From NCBI RefSeq assembly GCF_018614655.1, contig NZ_JAGGOG010000018.1, positions 164,493 through 228,492 of the forward strand: DNA of 64,000 nt. Reading direction: 5' to 3'. Shown one piece after another: positions 1 to 8,937 of the stretch (within the stretch, counting starts at the first letter, position 1; each line of letters opens with the position of its first letter). Made by a program: the position numbers and the translations under genes. Origin of the DNA: Pseudomonas fluorescens (GTDB lineage: Bacteria > Pseudomonadota > Gammaproteobacteria > Pseudomonadales > Pseudomonadaceae). The notes below the pieces were generated by a model. That model was not told where the DNA came from, searched no databases, and was given only the letters and a program-made list of their open reading frames with translations.

Positions 1-1
1 A

Positions 2-553
2 GGGCATTACATCGCCGCTGTGCAAAACCCGACCAGCAGCGCCTATGCCCGCACCTCGGAGGAAAGCCTGAAACAAAAATTCGCCGCCGACCCGGTCCGT
101 TACGCCAAGGTTGGCTTCGTAGAGTTCGACCCCAAGGCACCGACGCTGGGCAAACCGGGTTCAGCAGATACGGTGCTGACCTTCCGCAACGTGCATAACT
201 GGGTGCTGGCCGACACCGCACCGGCAACATTTGAAGCCTTCTTCAACGTGTTGAAACCGGGTGGTGTACTGGGCGTGGTGGATCACCGGGCCAAGGATGG
301 TGCATCGCTGGATGACATCAAGCACAGCGGGTACCTGACCACGGCATATGTGGTGAAACTCGCGACGGATGCGGGGTTCAAGCTGGACGGGCAAAGCGAG
401 ATCAACGCTAATCCGAAAGACACCAAGGATTACCCGGATGGGGTCTGGACATTGCCGCCAGCGTTGAAGCTGGGGGATAAGGATAAGGCGAAGTATCTGG
501 CGGTTGGGGAGTCGGATCGGATGACGTTGCGGTTCGTCAAGCCGGCCAAATAA
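2..553 (+). CDS. Class I SAM-dependent methyltransferase, C-terminal part
   Basis: The reading frame is open from base 2, so the gene starts before the window; about 183 residues are visible. The visible part reads like the C-terminal two thirds of the predicted methyltransferases often found in Pseudomonas. A strand ending in DTVLTFRNVHNWV resembles methyltransferase motif IV, and FFNVLKPGGVLGVVDHR looks like the motif V/VI region with a typical GG turn. The substrate is unknown. A GTG at base 20 lies in frame but is probably internal, because the frame continues upstream of it. The SAM-binding glycine loop would lie outside the window. Confidence 0.75.
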   Translation, partial: GHYIAAVQNPTSSAYARTSEESLKQKFAADPVRYAKVGFVEFDPKAPTLGKPGSADTVLTFRNVHNWVLADTAPATFEAFFNVLKPGGVLGVVDHRAKDGASLDDIKHSGYLTTAYVVKLATDAGFKLDGQSEINANPKDTKDYPDGVWTLPPALKLGDKDKAKYLAVGESDRMTLRFVKPAK

Positions 554-562
554 CTGCACATT

Positions 563-693
563 TGTGGCGAGCGGGCTTGCCCGCGTTGGGTCGCGAAGCG
601 GCCCCATTAAGACGATCGAGGTTTATCAGATAAAACTCAGTGACTGGTTTGGGGCTGCTGCGCAGCCCAACGCGGGCAAGCCCGCTCGCTACA
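563..693. repeat. REPIN-type inverted repeat
   Basis: Two copies of a TGTGGCGAGCGGGCTTGCCC-type REP face each other, each extending into a CGCGTTGGG(C/T) stretch, with about 45 bp between them. The same element occurs at 15238-15369. It lies between the stop codons of two convergent genes and could also serve as a transcription barrier. Confidence 0.85.
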
Positions 694-704
694 GGGGTCA
701 TGGC

Positions 705-1244
705 TTATTCGTCAGCCGTAGGATCCATATCCGGGAACATCACCTCGATAAACCCGAACTTGCTGAAGTCGGTAATACGCGACGGGTACAACCGGCCAAT
801 CAGGTGATCGCATTCATGCTGCACCACCCGCGCATGAAAACCCTCGGCAATACGCACAATCGGTTCGCCCTTGGGATCAAACCCTTCATAGCGAATCCGC
901 TGATAACGGTCCACCGCACCACGCAGGCCAGGCACCGACAGGCAGCCCTCATAGCCCTCTTCCAGCAGCGAACTTAACGGCGTGATCAACGGGTTGATCA
1001 GAATGGTCTGAGGCACGGCCGGGGCATCCGGGTAGCGTTCGCTGCTCTCGAAACCAAAGATCACCAGTTGCAAATCAACGCCAACCTGCGGTGCAGCCAA
1101 GCCGACACCGCCGACGTGCTCCATGGTCTGGAACATATCGTCAATCAACTGCCACAACTCGGGGCTGTCGAACATTTCCGGAGGAACCGGTGGTGCGATA
1201 CGCAGCAGGCGTTCATCGCCCATTTTCAGGATGTCACGGATCAT
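705..1244 (-). CDS. def: Peptide deformylase
   Basis: Removes the formyl group from the N-terminal Met of new proteins in the cytoplasm. The 179-residue protein carries all three family motifs: GVGLAAPQ (residues 47-53 region), EGCLSVP with metal ligand Cys101, and QHECDHL with His143, catalytic Glu144 and His147. Length fits the family. The gene starts only 3 bp after the stop of the YihY-type membrane protein gene, so the two are probably cotranscribed. Pseudomonas usually has a second def next to fmt; this copy, away from fmt, is probably the accessory one. Confidence 0.93.
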   Translation of the reverse strand: MIRDILKMGDERLLRIAPPVPPEMFDSPELWQLIDDMFQTMEHVGGVGLAAPQVGVDLQLVIFGFESSERYPDAPAVPQTILINPLITPLSSLLEEGYEGCLSVPGLRGAVDRYQRIRYEGFDPKGEPIVRIAEGFHARVVQHECDHLIGRLYPSRITDFSKFGFIEVMFPDMDPTADE

Positions 1245-1247
1245 GGA

Positions 1248-2192
1248 TCAGACTTCGTCAGTAGTGGGCTTGAGCGAGTGGTCCCGGCCGAGGCCCGAGA
1301 CATGCTGTTTATCATCGTGTTCGCCGAAGTCCTTCTCACCAGGGTTCTTGCCTTCGGCCGACATGTGTTCAATCACTGCATTCATCTCCGCCCCCAGTAA
1401 CAGCACGGCCGCGGAAATGTAGAAGTACAGCAACAGGACGATGATCGCACCGATACTGCCATACATGGCGTTGTAGTTACCAAAGGCTTTGACGTAGAAG
1501 CCAAAGCCCAGGGAGGCGAGAATCCAGACCACCACCGCCAGCACCGAGCCCGGGGAGATAAAGCGAAACTTCTGCTTCACGTCGGGCATCACGTAGTACA
1601 TCAAGGCCACGGCAAACATCAGCAAGATAACGATCACCGGCCAGCGCAGGATGGTCCACAGGGTGACCACATATTCCTCCATGCCAATCTGGCCCGCCAG
1701 CCACTCCATCACCTGTGGCCCGAGGACCATCAGCGCAGCGGCCATCAGCAGCATGCCGGCAACACCGATGGTGTAGAAGACCGACAGCGGAAAACGCTTC
1801 CAGATCGGCCGGCCTTCGACCACATCATAGGCGGCGTTCATCGCACTCATCATCAGGCGTACGCCCGCTGAGGCGGTCCACAGCGCAACGACGATACCCA
1901 CGGACAGCAAGCCGCCCTTGGATTGCTGCAATTGGTCGATCACCGGGTTGACCTGTTCCAGGGCCTGGGGTGGCAACACGAGCGCCGACTGGTCACGCAG
2001 GAAGGTGAAAAACTCCGGCAAATGCAGGAAGCCGATCAGGGCAATCAGGAACAACAGGAAGGGAAACAGCGAGAACAGCATCTGGTAGGCCAGTGCCGAG
2101 GCGTAAGTGGGCATCTCGTCATCGATGAACTCGGTGACCGTGCGTACCAGCACTTTGTGCAGGGGTAAGCCTTTCAATACCGGAAAAATCAT
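1248..2192 (-). CDS. YihY/BrkB-family inner membrane protein
   Basis: A 314-residue polytopic membrane protein of the YihY (formerly 'RNase BN', BrkB-like) family. About six hydrophobic segments are visible, the first near residues 33-58 (a Phe/Leu-rich stretch) and the last near 240-270, followed by a charged, hydrophilic C-terminal tail. The signature stretch QMLFSLFPFLLFL lies near the N-terminus. The molecular function of the family is not established; the old ribonuclease label was an error. It is directly upstream of def on the same strand. Confidence 0.85.
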   Translation of the reverse strand: MIFPVLKGLPLHKVLVRTVTEFIDDEMPTYASALAYQMLFSLFPFLLFLIALIGFLHLPEFFTFLRDQSALVLPPQALEQVNPVIDQLQQSKGGLLSVGIVVALWTASAGVRLMMSAMNAAYDVVEGRPIWKRFPLSVFYTIGVAGMLLMAAALMVLGPQVMEWLAGQIGMEEYVVTLWTILRWPVIVILLMFAVALMYYVMPDVKQKFRFISPGSVLAVVVWILASLGFGFYVKAFGNYNAMYGSIGAIIVLLLYFYISAAVLLLGAEMNAVIEHMSAEGKNPGEKDFGEHDDKQHVSGLGRDHSLKPTTDEV

Positions 2193-2314
2193 AGCGTCTC
2201 CTTTCGCCGCAAAAGGTTGAGTTGGTGGGCGACTCAGGGGCCGTTTTCTACATCAAGGTAGCCTATTTGGCGACCTTGAAACAATTTCGAAACTTTAATC
2301 ACTGCACATCACAC

Positions 2315-2341
2315 AAAAACGGCCATCCGTGGATGGCCGTT
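2315..2341 (-). terminator. Rho-independent terminator of the CsbD gene
   Basis: An 11-bp perfect stem (AACGGCCATCC / GGATGGCCGTT, loop GT) followed on the minus strand by a run of T. It sits about 35 bp past the stop of the CsbD gene. Confidence 0.85.
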
Positions 2342-2373
2342 GGACTGCTCATTCGCGAGCAATCGGATCAGAA

Positions 2374-2559
2374 TTATTTGACCGCTTTCTTTACCGCATC
2401 CTTGGCGTCGCCGACGGCTTTTTGTACTTCACCTTTCTTTTCCTGAATCACACCTTCAGCACGCAGCTTATCGTTGCCGGTGACTTTACCAACTCCTTGC
2501 TTGATGTTGCCGATGGCCTCGTTCGCTAAACCTTTTGCCTTATCCGATGTGCTACTCAT
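2374..2559 (-). CDS. CsbD-family stress protein
   Basis: A 61-residue hydrophilic, Lys/Ala-rich protein starting MSSTSDKAKG. It shows the CsbD pattern of repeated K-G-x-x-x-E/K units (KAKGLANEAIGNIKQGVGK), predicted largely helical and soluble. Members are induced by general or envelope stress; the precise role is unknown. The ATG at 2559 is chosen because a GGGAGAAA Shine-Dalgarno lies just before it; an in-frame start eight codons earlier has none. Its own terminator follows. Confidence 0.88.
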   Translation of the reverse strand: MSSTSDKAKGLANEAIGNIKQGVGKVTGNDKLRAEGVIQEKKGEVQKAVGDAKDAVKKAVK

Positions 2560-2758
2560 GGTATTTCTCCCGGGAACAATCAAGGGTTATGGTCATTACG
2601 TACAGGTTGACCCTGGGCTGCCTGGCAGAGTTTCAATTATTTTTGACCAACCATTTCATCGCCGCCGACAGGTTGGGCTTTATGTTTTGCGGCCAACCCA
2701 CGAGAATGCCCGGCACATTCAGGCTAAAACGCTGAATACCTGATCCCGTAGGAACGTT

Positions 2759-3136
2759 ATGACACTCAATAAAACCCAAGCCATCGCCCGCAGAAACCAA
2801 GAACTGGGCGGTGCCGTGCTCGGCGTCAACAACTGCCACTTCACCGACCTGGACCGCAAGCGCAACATCTGGTGGTTCGACTTGCCGGTGACCCGTATTG
2901 GCGTGGGCCAGTACGAGTGGATTCACTTGTTGATGCACAACGCAGATACCGACCAGTTGCTGCATCTGAAAGTGCCGACGGCGTTCATGCGCGAGAAGCT
3001 TGAAGGCCTGGTGGTGCGCAACGCCGGCAAGCGCAAGCCGGAGATCACCCTGGAGCTGAGCGCCGACAAGGATTCGTTCTTGAAAGATGTGCGCCCGGCG
3101 GGTGCGGGTGTGAGCTTCGCGCAGTTTGCGCTATAG
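2759..3136 (+). CDS. Conserved hypothetical protein (125 aa)
   Basis: I do not recognise a named domain. It is a compact soluble protein of mixed alpha/beta character with a Trp-rich stretch (RNIWWFDLPV) near residues 39-48 and a second Trp motif (YEWIHLLMH) near 56-66. There is no signal peptide or membrane segment. It is probably Pseudomonas-specific. It stands alone between the CsbD gene and a REP-like palindrome, with GTAGGAACGTT just before the ATG as a weak ribosome site. Confidence 0.7.
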   Translation: MTLNKTQAIARRNQELGGAVLGVNNCHFTDLDRKRNIWWFDLPVTRIGVGQYEWIHLLMHNADTDQLLHLKVPTAFMREKLEGLVVRNAGKRKPEITLELSADKDSFLKDVRPAGAGVSFAQFAL

Positions 3137-3210
3137 GAACACCGCAGAAATAATCTGGGGCTTACCTGCGATAGCCATGGGTATCTACGCCTCTTTTGAA
3201 TCTCCCAACC

Positions 3211-3308
3211 TGTAGCCGCTGCCGAAGAATGAGGACCGCCCTCAGGGTCTGCTTCGTCGGAGTGCCGCACCAAGCCCATCGCAGCCTCATTCTTCGGCAG
3301 CGGCTACA
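3211..3308. repeat. Palindromic repeat, TGTAGCCGCTGCCGA family
   Basis: Imperfect inverted repeat of about 100 bp with arms reading TGTAGCCGCTGCCGAAGAAT and its complement, and a roughly 50-bp centre. Related copies occur at 5377-5493 and 50513-50615. Confidence 0.85.
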
Positions 3309-3330
3309 ACTGCTATCGCAGGAAAATCAG

Positions 3331-3374
3331 CCTCCAACAAAAAGCCCCGCAAATGCGGGGCTTTTTGTTGGAGG
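3331..3374. terminator. Bidirectional terminator
   Basis: A perfect 20-bp stem around the loop AAAT with an AAAAAGCCCCGC / GCGGGGCTTTTT core. The A and T runs on both sides let it work in both directions. It lies 6 bp past the stop of fadD1. Confidence 0.9.
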
Positions 3375-3379
3375 CCAGG

Positions 3380-5071
3380 TTACTTCTTCAAGCCCAGCTT
3401 CTTCAGTTCTTCATCCCGCAACTCACGGCGCAGGATCTTGCCAACATTGGTGGTCGGCAGTGCATCGCGGAACTCCACGGCCTTCGGCACCTTGTAACCG
3501 GTGACGTTAGCGCGCATGTGCTCCATCACCTGCTCCTTGGTCAGCGTGGCGCCCGGCTTGACCACGATGAAGATCTTGATGTGCTCCCCGGACTTTTCGT
3601 CTGGCACACCAATGGCCGCGCATTGCAGCACGCCCGGCAGGGTTGCCAGCACATCTTCCAGCTCATTGGGATAAACGTTGAAGCCGGAGACCAGAATCAT
3701 GTCCTTCTTGCGATCGACGATGCGCATGTAGCCGTCCGGCTGGATGATCGCAATGTCACCGGTCTTCAACCAGCCTTCGCTGTCGAGGATCTCGGCGGTA
3801 GCGTCTTCACGCTGCCAGTAGCCTTTCATCACTTGCGGGCCCTTGACGCACAGCTCGCCGATTTCGCCCAGGGCCAGCTCGACGCCGTCGTCGGAGATGA
3901 CTTTGCACAGGGTCGATGGCACCGGAATACCGATGGTGCCGATCTGGATGTGCTGGATCGGGTTGACGGTGGCCACCGGGCTGGTTTCGGTCATGCCGTA
4001 ACCTTCACAAATGGAACAACCAGTGACCGCTTTCCAACGCTCGGCCGCCGCCAGTTGCAGCGCCATGCCACCGGACAGGGTGACTTTCAACGCCGAGAAA
4101 TCCAGCTTGCGGAAGCCTTCGTTGTTGCACAGGGCCACAAACAGGGTATTGAGGCCGACAAAGCCGCTGAACTTCCACTTCGACAGTTCCTTGACCATCG
4201 CCGGCAGGTCGCGCGGGTTGCTGATCAGGATGTTGTGGTTGCCGATCAGCATCATCGCCATGCAATGAAAGGTGAAGGCGTAGATGTGGTACAGCGGCAA
4301 CGGGGTGATCAGGATCTCGCAACCTTCATTGAGGTTGGAGCCCATCAGCGCCTTGCATTGCAGCATGTTGGCCACCAGGTTGCGGTGGGTCAGCATTGCG
4401 CCCTTGGCCACGCCGGTGGTGCCACCGGTGTATTGCAGCACGGCCACGTCATCGCTGGTGGGGCTGGCTTCGTTGACCGGCAGGCCATGCCCCTTGGCCA
4501 GGACATCGTTGAACTTGAGCGCCTTGGGCAAGTGATAGGCCGGGACCATTTTCTTCACGTACTTGATGACGCTGTTGATCAGCAGCCGCTTGAGCGGTGG
4601 CAACAGGTCGGCCACTTCGGTGACGATCACATGCTTGACGGAAGTCTTGGGAACGACTTTTTCGGCCAGGTGGGCCATGTTGGCCAGGCACACCAGGGCC
4701 TTGGCGCCGGAGTCGTTGAACTGGTGTTCCATTTCCCGCGCGGTGTACAGCGGGTTGGTGTTGACCACGATCAGGCCGGCACGGATGGCACCGAACACGG
4801 CCACCGGGTATTGCAGGACGTTGGGCAGTTGCACGGCGATTCGATCACCGGGCTGCAAATCGGTATGCTGTTGCAGGTACGCAGCAAATGCACCGGACAG
4901 CTCGTACAGCTCACCGTAGGTGATGGTCTTGCCCAGGTTGCTGAAAGCCGGTTTGTCGGCGAAGCGTTGGCAGGACTGTTTCAGTACCGCCTGAATATTC
5001 GGATACTCGTCTGGATTGATGTCTGCAGCAATCCCGGCAGGGTACTTATCCTTCCAAAAGTCTTCGATCAT
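3380..5071 (-). CDS. fadD1: Long-chain fatty acid-CoA ligase FadD1
   Basis: Activates fatty acids to acyl-CoA using ATP (via an acyl-AMP intermediate), feeding beta-oxidation. The 563-residue AMP-binding enzyme carries the P-loop-like YTGGTTGVAKGAM near residues 214-226, the GYGMTETSP adenylate motif near 360 and the hinge DRKKDMI near 454. The start MIEDFWKDKYPAG matches P. aeruginosa FadD1, and the tandem with fadD2 upstream is the same. AGGAG lies 9 bp before the ATG. The 428-bp gap to fadD2, with REP elements and a separate palindrome, suggests its own promoter. Confidence 0.95.
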   Translation of the reverse strand: MIEDFWKDKYPAGIAADINPDEYPNIQAVLKQSCQRFADKPAFSNLGKTITYGELYELSGAFAAYLQQHTDLQPGDRIAVQLPNVLQYPVAVFGAIRAGLIVVNTNPLYTAREMEHQFNDSGAKALVCLANMAHLAEKVVPKTSVKHVIVTEVADLLPPLKRLLINSVIKYVKKMVPAYHLPKALKFNDVLAKGHGLPVNEASPTSDDVAVLQYTGGTTGVAKGAMLTHRNLVANMLQCKALMGSNLNEGCEILITPLPLYHIYAFTFHCMAMMLIGNHNILISNPRDLPAMVKELSKWKFSGFVGLNTLFVALCNNEGFRKLDFSALKVTLSGGMALQLAAAERWKAVTGCSICEGYGMTETSPVATVNPIQHIQIGTIGIPVPSTLCKVISDDGVELALGEIGELCVKGPQVMKGYWQREDATAEILDSEGWLKTGDIAIIQPDGYMRIVDRKKDMILVSGFNVYPNELEDVLATLPGVLQCAAIGVPDEKSGEHIKIFIVVKPGATLTKEQVMEHMRANVTGYKVPKAVEFRDALPTTNVGKILRRELRDEELKKLGLKK

Positions 5072-5338
5072 GGAAGCCCACTCCTCAGCGACGCGAATTC
5101 ATTCATCGCATTTGATGCGATTATTATTTGTTTGTGTTTTTTAGGGTGAGTCTGGCTGTTTCAAGCAGGCCGAGATGTCACAAAGCGCGCCGAGAGTAGC
5201 AGCTTTGCCAAAGGCCGCCTAGAGCCAAAAGCGGCCTCTACAGTCATAAACATGACTCAAGAATATCCAGCAGTCACATTTAGAGCAAAAATTCTATACG
5301 CTGTGAAAAGGCTCTAAATCAGGGGTGTACACACCAAA
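5072..5338. other. fadD1 upstream region, no gene seen
   Basis: No convincing open frame on either strand. Besides the palindrome at 5105-5121 it holds a short GC-rich inverted repeat (AGGCCGC at 5212-5218, GCGGCCT at 5231-5237). It probably contains the fadD1 promoter; I could not place -35/-10 boxes or a PsrA site with confidence. Confidence 0.5.
5105..5121. promoter_or_regulatory. Perfect palindrome in the fadD1 leader
   Basis: ATCGCAT-TTG-ATGCGAT, two perfect 7-bp arms, 34 bp before the fadD1 start codon in an AT-rich setting. This would suit an operator for a dimeric regulator or a small leader hairpin. No factor can be named from sequence alone. Confidence 0.45.
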
Positions 5339-5493
5339 TGTGGGAGCGGCGGCGCGACGATTCGGCTTGCTCGCGAATGCGGTTGTAGCCGCTGCCGAGG
5401 TACGAGGCTGCGATGCGTGTCCGCAGGACCGCCCTTAGGGCCCGCTGCGCAGTCCATCACAGCCTCGTACCTCGGCAGCGGCTACAACCGCAT
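5339..5493. repeat. Composite REP element: half REP plus full palindrome
   Basis: A single TGTGGGAGCGGCGGCGCGAC-type REP (5339-5375) runs straight into a complete TGTAGCCGCTGCCGAGG-family palindrome (arms 5377-5410 and 5460-5493, near perfect over 34 bp). The right arm ends 7 bp from the fadD2 stop codon, so it could fold in the fadD2 transcript end. Confidence 0.85.
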
Positions 5494-5499
5494 TTCAAA

Positions 5500-7188
5500 T
5501 CAAGCGATGTCGCGAAGTTCGCGCCGCAAGATTTTCCCTACCGGCGTCATCGGCAGCGAATCCCTCAGCACTATGTGCTTGGGCACCTTGTAACCCGTGA
5601 AGTTGACCTTGCAGTAGGTCTTCAGCTCCTCAAGGCTGACGCCCTGGGCACGGGCGACCACAAACAGCTTCACGGCTTCTCCGGTGCGTTCGTCCGGCAC
5701 GCCGATCACCGCGCAACTGGCGACACTCGGGTGCGCCATGACCACATCTTCGATTTCGTTGGGGTAAACGTTAAAGCCCGAGACGATGATCAGGTCCTTC
5801 TTGCGATCCACGATACGTACAAAGCCATCCGGGTCGATCACAGCAATGTCGCCCGTCTTGAGCCAACCTTCGGCATCCAGCGCCTCAGCAGTGGCGGCCG
5901 GCTGCTGCCAATAGCCCTTCATCACTTGCGGACCTTTCACACACAGCTCGCCTCGTTCGCCCAGGGGCAATTCCGCGCCCTCATCATCGATGACTTTCAT
6001 CGCCGTGCCCGGCACCGGGATACCCACGGTTCCCAACCGCGATTTGTTGCCATAGGGATTGGTACTGGCCACCGGCGAGGTTTCGGTCAGGCCATAGCCC
6101 TCGCCGATTGCGCAGCCGGTGATTTGCTGCCAACGCTCGGCAGTGGCCTTCACCAGCGCGGTACCGCCAGAGTTGGTGAGCTTGAGGTGGGAAAAGTCGA
6201 GACTCTTGAAGTCCGGATGGTCCATCAGCGCCACAAACAGCGTGTTGAGCCCCAGCAGCCCGGTAAAGCGCCACTTTTTCAGCTCCTTGATAAAACCGCC
6301 AATGTCCCTGGGGTTAGTGATCAGCACGTTGTGATTGCCGGACACCATCATGCACATGCAATTCGCGGTGAAAGCATAGATGTGATAAAGCGGCAGCGGC
6401 GCAACCATCACCTCCTGCCCTTCCTTGATCAGCGGGTGACCGTCGTCGCCCAGCTGCGACATGCAGGCGCGCACTTGCTGCATGTTGGCGACCAGGTTGC
6501 CATGGGTGAGCATCGCGCCCTTGGCCAGGCCGGTGGTGCCGCCGGTGTATTGCAGCACGGCAATGTCGTCCAGAGTGACCGGGTGGTGGGTAATGCCCTG
6601 GCCCGCGCCCAGACGCAAGGCACGCTTGAAGGAAACGGCCCGGGGCAAGCTGTAGGCCGGGACCATTTTCTTCACCTTATCGACCACGGTATTGATCAAC
6701 CAGCCCTTGGCGGCGGGCATCAGGTCGCCCATCTTCGCCTCGATCAGGTACTCGATCTCGGTGTCGGTCGTCACTTCCTGTACACGCGAACCAAACAGAT
6801 TGAGGTAGACCAGCGCACGAACGCCGGCATCCTTGAACTGATGGCGCATCTCACGCGGGGTGTACAAAGGGTTGGTGTTGACCACGATCAGCCCGGCCCG
6901 CAAGGCACCGAACACGGCAATCGGGTACTGCAGGACGTTGGGCATCTGCACCGCAATGCGGTCGCCCGGCTTGAGGTCGGTGTGCTGTTGAAGGTAACCG
7001 GCGAACGCAGCACTCTGGCGCTCAAGCTCGGCGTAGGTCAGTGTGATCCCCATGTTGCTGAACGCCGGACGATCGGCAAAGGTCTTGCAGGAACGCTCGA
7101 AGACTTCGACTACCGACTTGTAGACAGTCAGGTCGATGTCGGTAGGAACGCCCGCCGGGCGTTTGTCATTCCAGAAATCAGGTTGCAT
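5500..7188 (-). CDS. fadD2: Long-chain fatty acid-CoA ligase FadD2
   Basis: Second acyl-CoA synthetase, 562 residues, paralogous to FadD1. It carries YTGGTTGLAKGAML (ATP/AMP P-loop), EGYGLTETSPV and the hinge DRKKDLI, all intact. The ATG at 7188 is chosen over an upstream in-frame start because it gives the conserved N-terminus MQPDFWNDKRPAG and has AGAGGACA just ahead. In P. aeruginosa FadD1 and FadD2 differ in chain-length preference; the same is inferred here. It is divergent from the hydrolase gene, which marks the other end of a conserved lipid block. Confidence 0.95.
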   Translation of the reverse strand: MQPDFWNDKRPAGVPTDIDLTVYKSVVEVFERSCKTFADRPAFSNMGITLTYAELERQSAAFAGYLQQHTDLKPGDRIAVQMPNVLQYPIAVFGALRAGLIVVNTNPLYTPREMRHQFKDAGVRALVYLNLFGSRVQEVTTDTEIEYLIEAKMGDLMPAAKGWLINTVVDKVKKMVPAYSLPRAVSFKRALRLGAGQGITHHPVTLDDIAVLQYTGGTTGLAKGAMLTHGNLVANMQQVRACMSQLGDDGHPLIKEGQEVMVAPLPLYHIYAFTANCMCMMVSGNHNVLITNPRDIGGFIKELKKWRFTGLLGLNTLFVALMDHPDFKSLDFSHLKLTNSGGTALVKATAERWQQITGCAIGEGYGLTETSPVASTNPYGNKSRLGTVGIPVPGTAMKVIDDEGAELPLGERGELCVKGPQVMKGYWQQPAATAEALDAEGWLKTGDIAVIDPDGFVRIVDRKKDLIIVSGFNVYPNEIEDVVMAHPSVASCAVIGVPDERTGEAVKLFVVARAQGVSLEELKTYCKVNFTGYKVPKHIVLRDSLPMTPVGKILRRELRDIA

Positions 7189-7397
7189 TATTCTTGTCCT
7201 CTTACCTGAGTGTGTCCGGCCGCTTTCTACTGCTATGACAAGCGGAGCTTTGGGGACGTTAGCAGCTATGGCCAAACAGGCAAATACACAAAAACGTGTC
7301 ATTGATTGTATGAATCTTGTCCCTGAGGCCTGGGCTGATCTGACGACCCTCGGCAGATGAGCTATACACAGCAACGACCCTGAGCAAAGGAAGCGCC

Positions 7398-8342
7398 ATG
7401 AATCACACCACTTTCTGGCTGACCGCGAATGACCGCAGTCGCCTGTACGTCAACCAATGGCTGCCGGACGAACCGCCCAAGGCGTTAATCATGCTCGCCC
7501 ACGGTATGGCCGAGCACAGTGGTCGCTACGCCCGCCTGGCCGAAGCGATGTGTGGCGCCGGCTACGGCTTGTATGCCCCCGACCTGCGTGGCCACGGCCG
7601 GACAGCCGACGAAGGCACCCTGGGGCTGTTCGCCGAGCGTGACGGCTGGAACAAAGTAGTCGGTGACCTGGCCAGCCTCAACCAGCACATCGGCCAGCAG
7701 CAGCCTGGGCTGCCGATCATTCTGCTGGGCCACAGCATGGGCAGTTATATCGCCCAGGCTTACCTGCTGCACCACAGCGCCAGCCTCAATGGGGCCATTC
7801 TCAGCGGCTCGAATTTCCAACCGGTGGCGCTGTACCGCGCCGCCAAGGTGATCGCCCACATCGAACGCTTGCGCCAGGGTCGCAGGGGCCGCAGCGCGCT
7901 GATCGATTTTCTGTCATTTGGCTCATTCAACAAGGCGTTCAAGCCCAATCGCACTGCGTTCGACTGGCTCAGCCGCGACCCGGACGAGGTCGACAAGTAT
8001 GTCAACGACCCTCTGTGTGGTTTTCGCTGCACCAACCAGCTATGGATCGACCTGTTGGGCGGCTTGCAGCAAATCAGCAAAGCGTCCAATCTCGCTCAGA
8101 TCGATCCGGGCCTGCCGATCCTGGTGATGGGGGGTGAATGTGATCCGGTCAGTGAAGGCAAGCGTCTCAAAAGTCTGGCCCATGCCCTGCGTGATGGAGG
8201 TTGCCAGAACCTGCAACTGAATATTTACCCGCAGGCACGCCATGAATTGTTCAACGAAACCAACCGCGACGCGGTCACAGCCGATGTGCTGGCGTGGCTG
8301 GCGCAGGCCGTCAACCTGCGCCGCCCTGCACGTTGCGAATGA
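7398..8342 (+). CDS. Alpha/beta hydrolase, lysophospholipase-like
   Basis: A 314-residue serine hydrolase of the monoacylglycerol lipase/lysophospholipase type (COG2267 group). The nucleophile elbow GHSMGS gives Ser113; Asp249 (GGECDPVSE) and His282 (ARHELFNE) complete the triad. The N-terminal HGMAEHSGRY is typical of the family's oxyanion region. No signal peptide, so probably cytoplasmic. Corresponds by position to P. aeruginosa PA3301, between fadD2 and phaJ1. It would release fatty acids for the neighbouring CoA ligases; the substrate is not known. Confidence 0.88.
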   Translation: MNHTTFWLTANDRSRLYVNQWLPDEPPKALIMLAHGMAEHSGRYARLAEAMCGAGYGLYAPDLRGHGRTADEGTLGLFAERDGWNKVVGDLASLNQHIGQQQPGLPIILLGHSMGSYIAQAYLLHHSASLNGAILSGSNFQPVALYRAAKVIAHIERLRQGRRGRSALIDFLSFGSFNKAFKPNRTAFDWLSRDPDEVDKYVNDPLCGFRCTNQLWIDLLGGLQQISKASNLAQIDPGLPILVMGGECDPVSEGKRLKSLAHALRDGGCQNLQLNIYPQARHELFNETNRDAVTADVLAWLAQAVNLRRPARCE

Positions 8343-8410
8343 ACGTCTAAATATTTTCGTTTAAAATCAACGAATTAAGATTACTGATTAGCCACAGGAT
8401 GCACCATTAG

Positions 8411-8881
8411 ATGACCCAGGTTACCAACACACCGTACGAAGCCCTCGAAGTCGGCCAGACCGCCAGCTACAGCAAAACCGTTGAAGAGCGCGATATCCAG
8501 CTGTTCGCAGCGATGTCCGGCGACCACAATCCGGTGCACCTGGATGCCGAATTCGCCAAGGCAACCATGTTCAAGGAGCGCATTGCCCACGGCATGTTCA
8601 GCGGCGCCCTGATCAGCGCGGCAGTGGCGTGTGAGTTGCCTGGGCCGGGCACTATCTATATCGGCCAGCAAATGAGCTTTCAGAAACCGGTAAAAATCGG
8701 CGACACCCTGACCGTGCGTCTGGAAATTCTCGAGAAGCTGCCAAAATTCCGCGTACGGATCGCCACTCGGGTGTTCAACCAGCACGATGAGTTGGTGGTG
8801 GACGGCGAGGCGCAAATCCTGGCGCCACGCAAACAACAGGTCGTGACGTTGACCGAGTTGCCGGCCATCAGCATCGGCTAA
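8411..8881 (+). CDS. phaJ1: (R)-specific enoyl-CoA hydratase (MaoC-like)
   Basis: Hydrates trans-2-enoyl-CoA to (R)-3-hydroxyacyl-CoA, linking beta-oxidation to polyhydroxyalkanoate synthesis. The 156-residue single hot-dog domain has the hydratase motif around FAAMSGDHNPVHLD with catalytic Asp38 and His43. Size, sequence and position next to the fadD pair and the hydrolase match P. aeruginosa PhaJ1 (PA3302). The family's short-chain preference is known for PhaJ1 of P. aeruginosa and inferred here. A strong terminator follows. Confidence 0.88.
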   Translation: MTQVTNTPYEALEVGQTASYSKTVEERDIQLFAAMSGDHNPVHLDAEFAKATMFKERIAHGMFSGALISAAVACELPGPGTIYIGQQMSFQKPVKIGDTLTVRLEILEKLPKFRVRIATRVFNQHDELVVDGEAQILAPRKQQVVTLTELPAISIG

Positions 8882-8893
8882 ACCTGCGCCCAT

Positions 8894-8923
8894 GAAAAAG
8901 CCCCGCACCTGCGGGGCTTTTTC
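8894..8923. terminator. Bidirectional terminator between convergent genes
   Basis: GAAAAAGCCCCGC / GCGGGGCTTTTTC with loop ACCT. It closes both phaJ1 and the convergent four-helix stress protein gene. Confidence 0.9.
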
Positions 8924-8937
8924 TATTCAGCGACGAC

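Noticed and set aside
329..331. Possible CRISPR array from the many repeated intergenic palindromes
   Set aside because: The repeats are dispersed inverted REP/REPIN elements throughout the window, not regular direct repeats with spacers, and no cas gene is present.
3353..7209. Two 598-codon plus-strand frames over the fadD pair
   Set aside because: Exact antisense shadows of fadD1 and fadD2; the similarity between them only mirrors the paralogy of the real genes.
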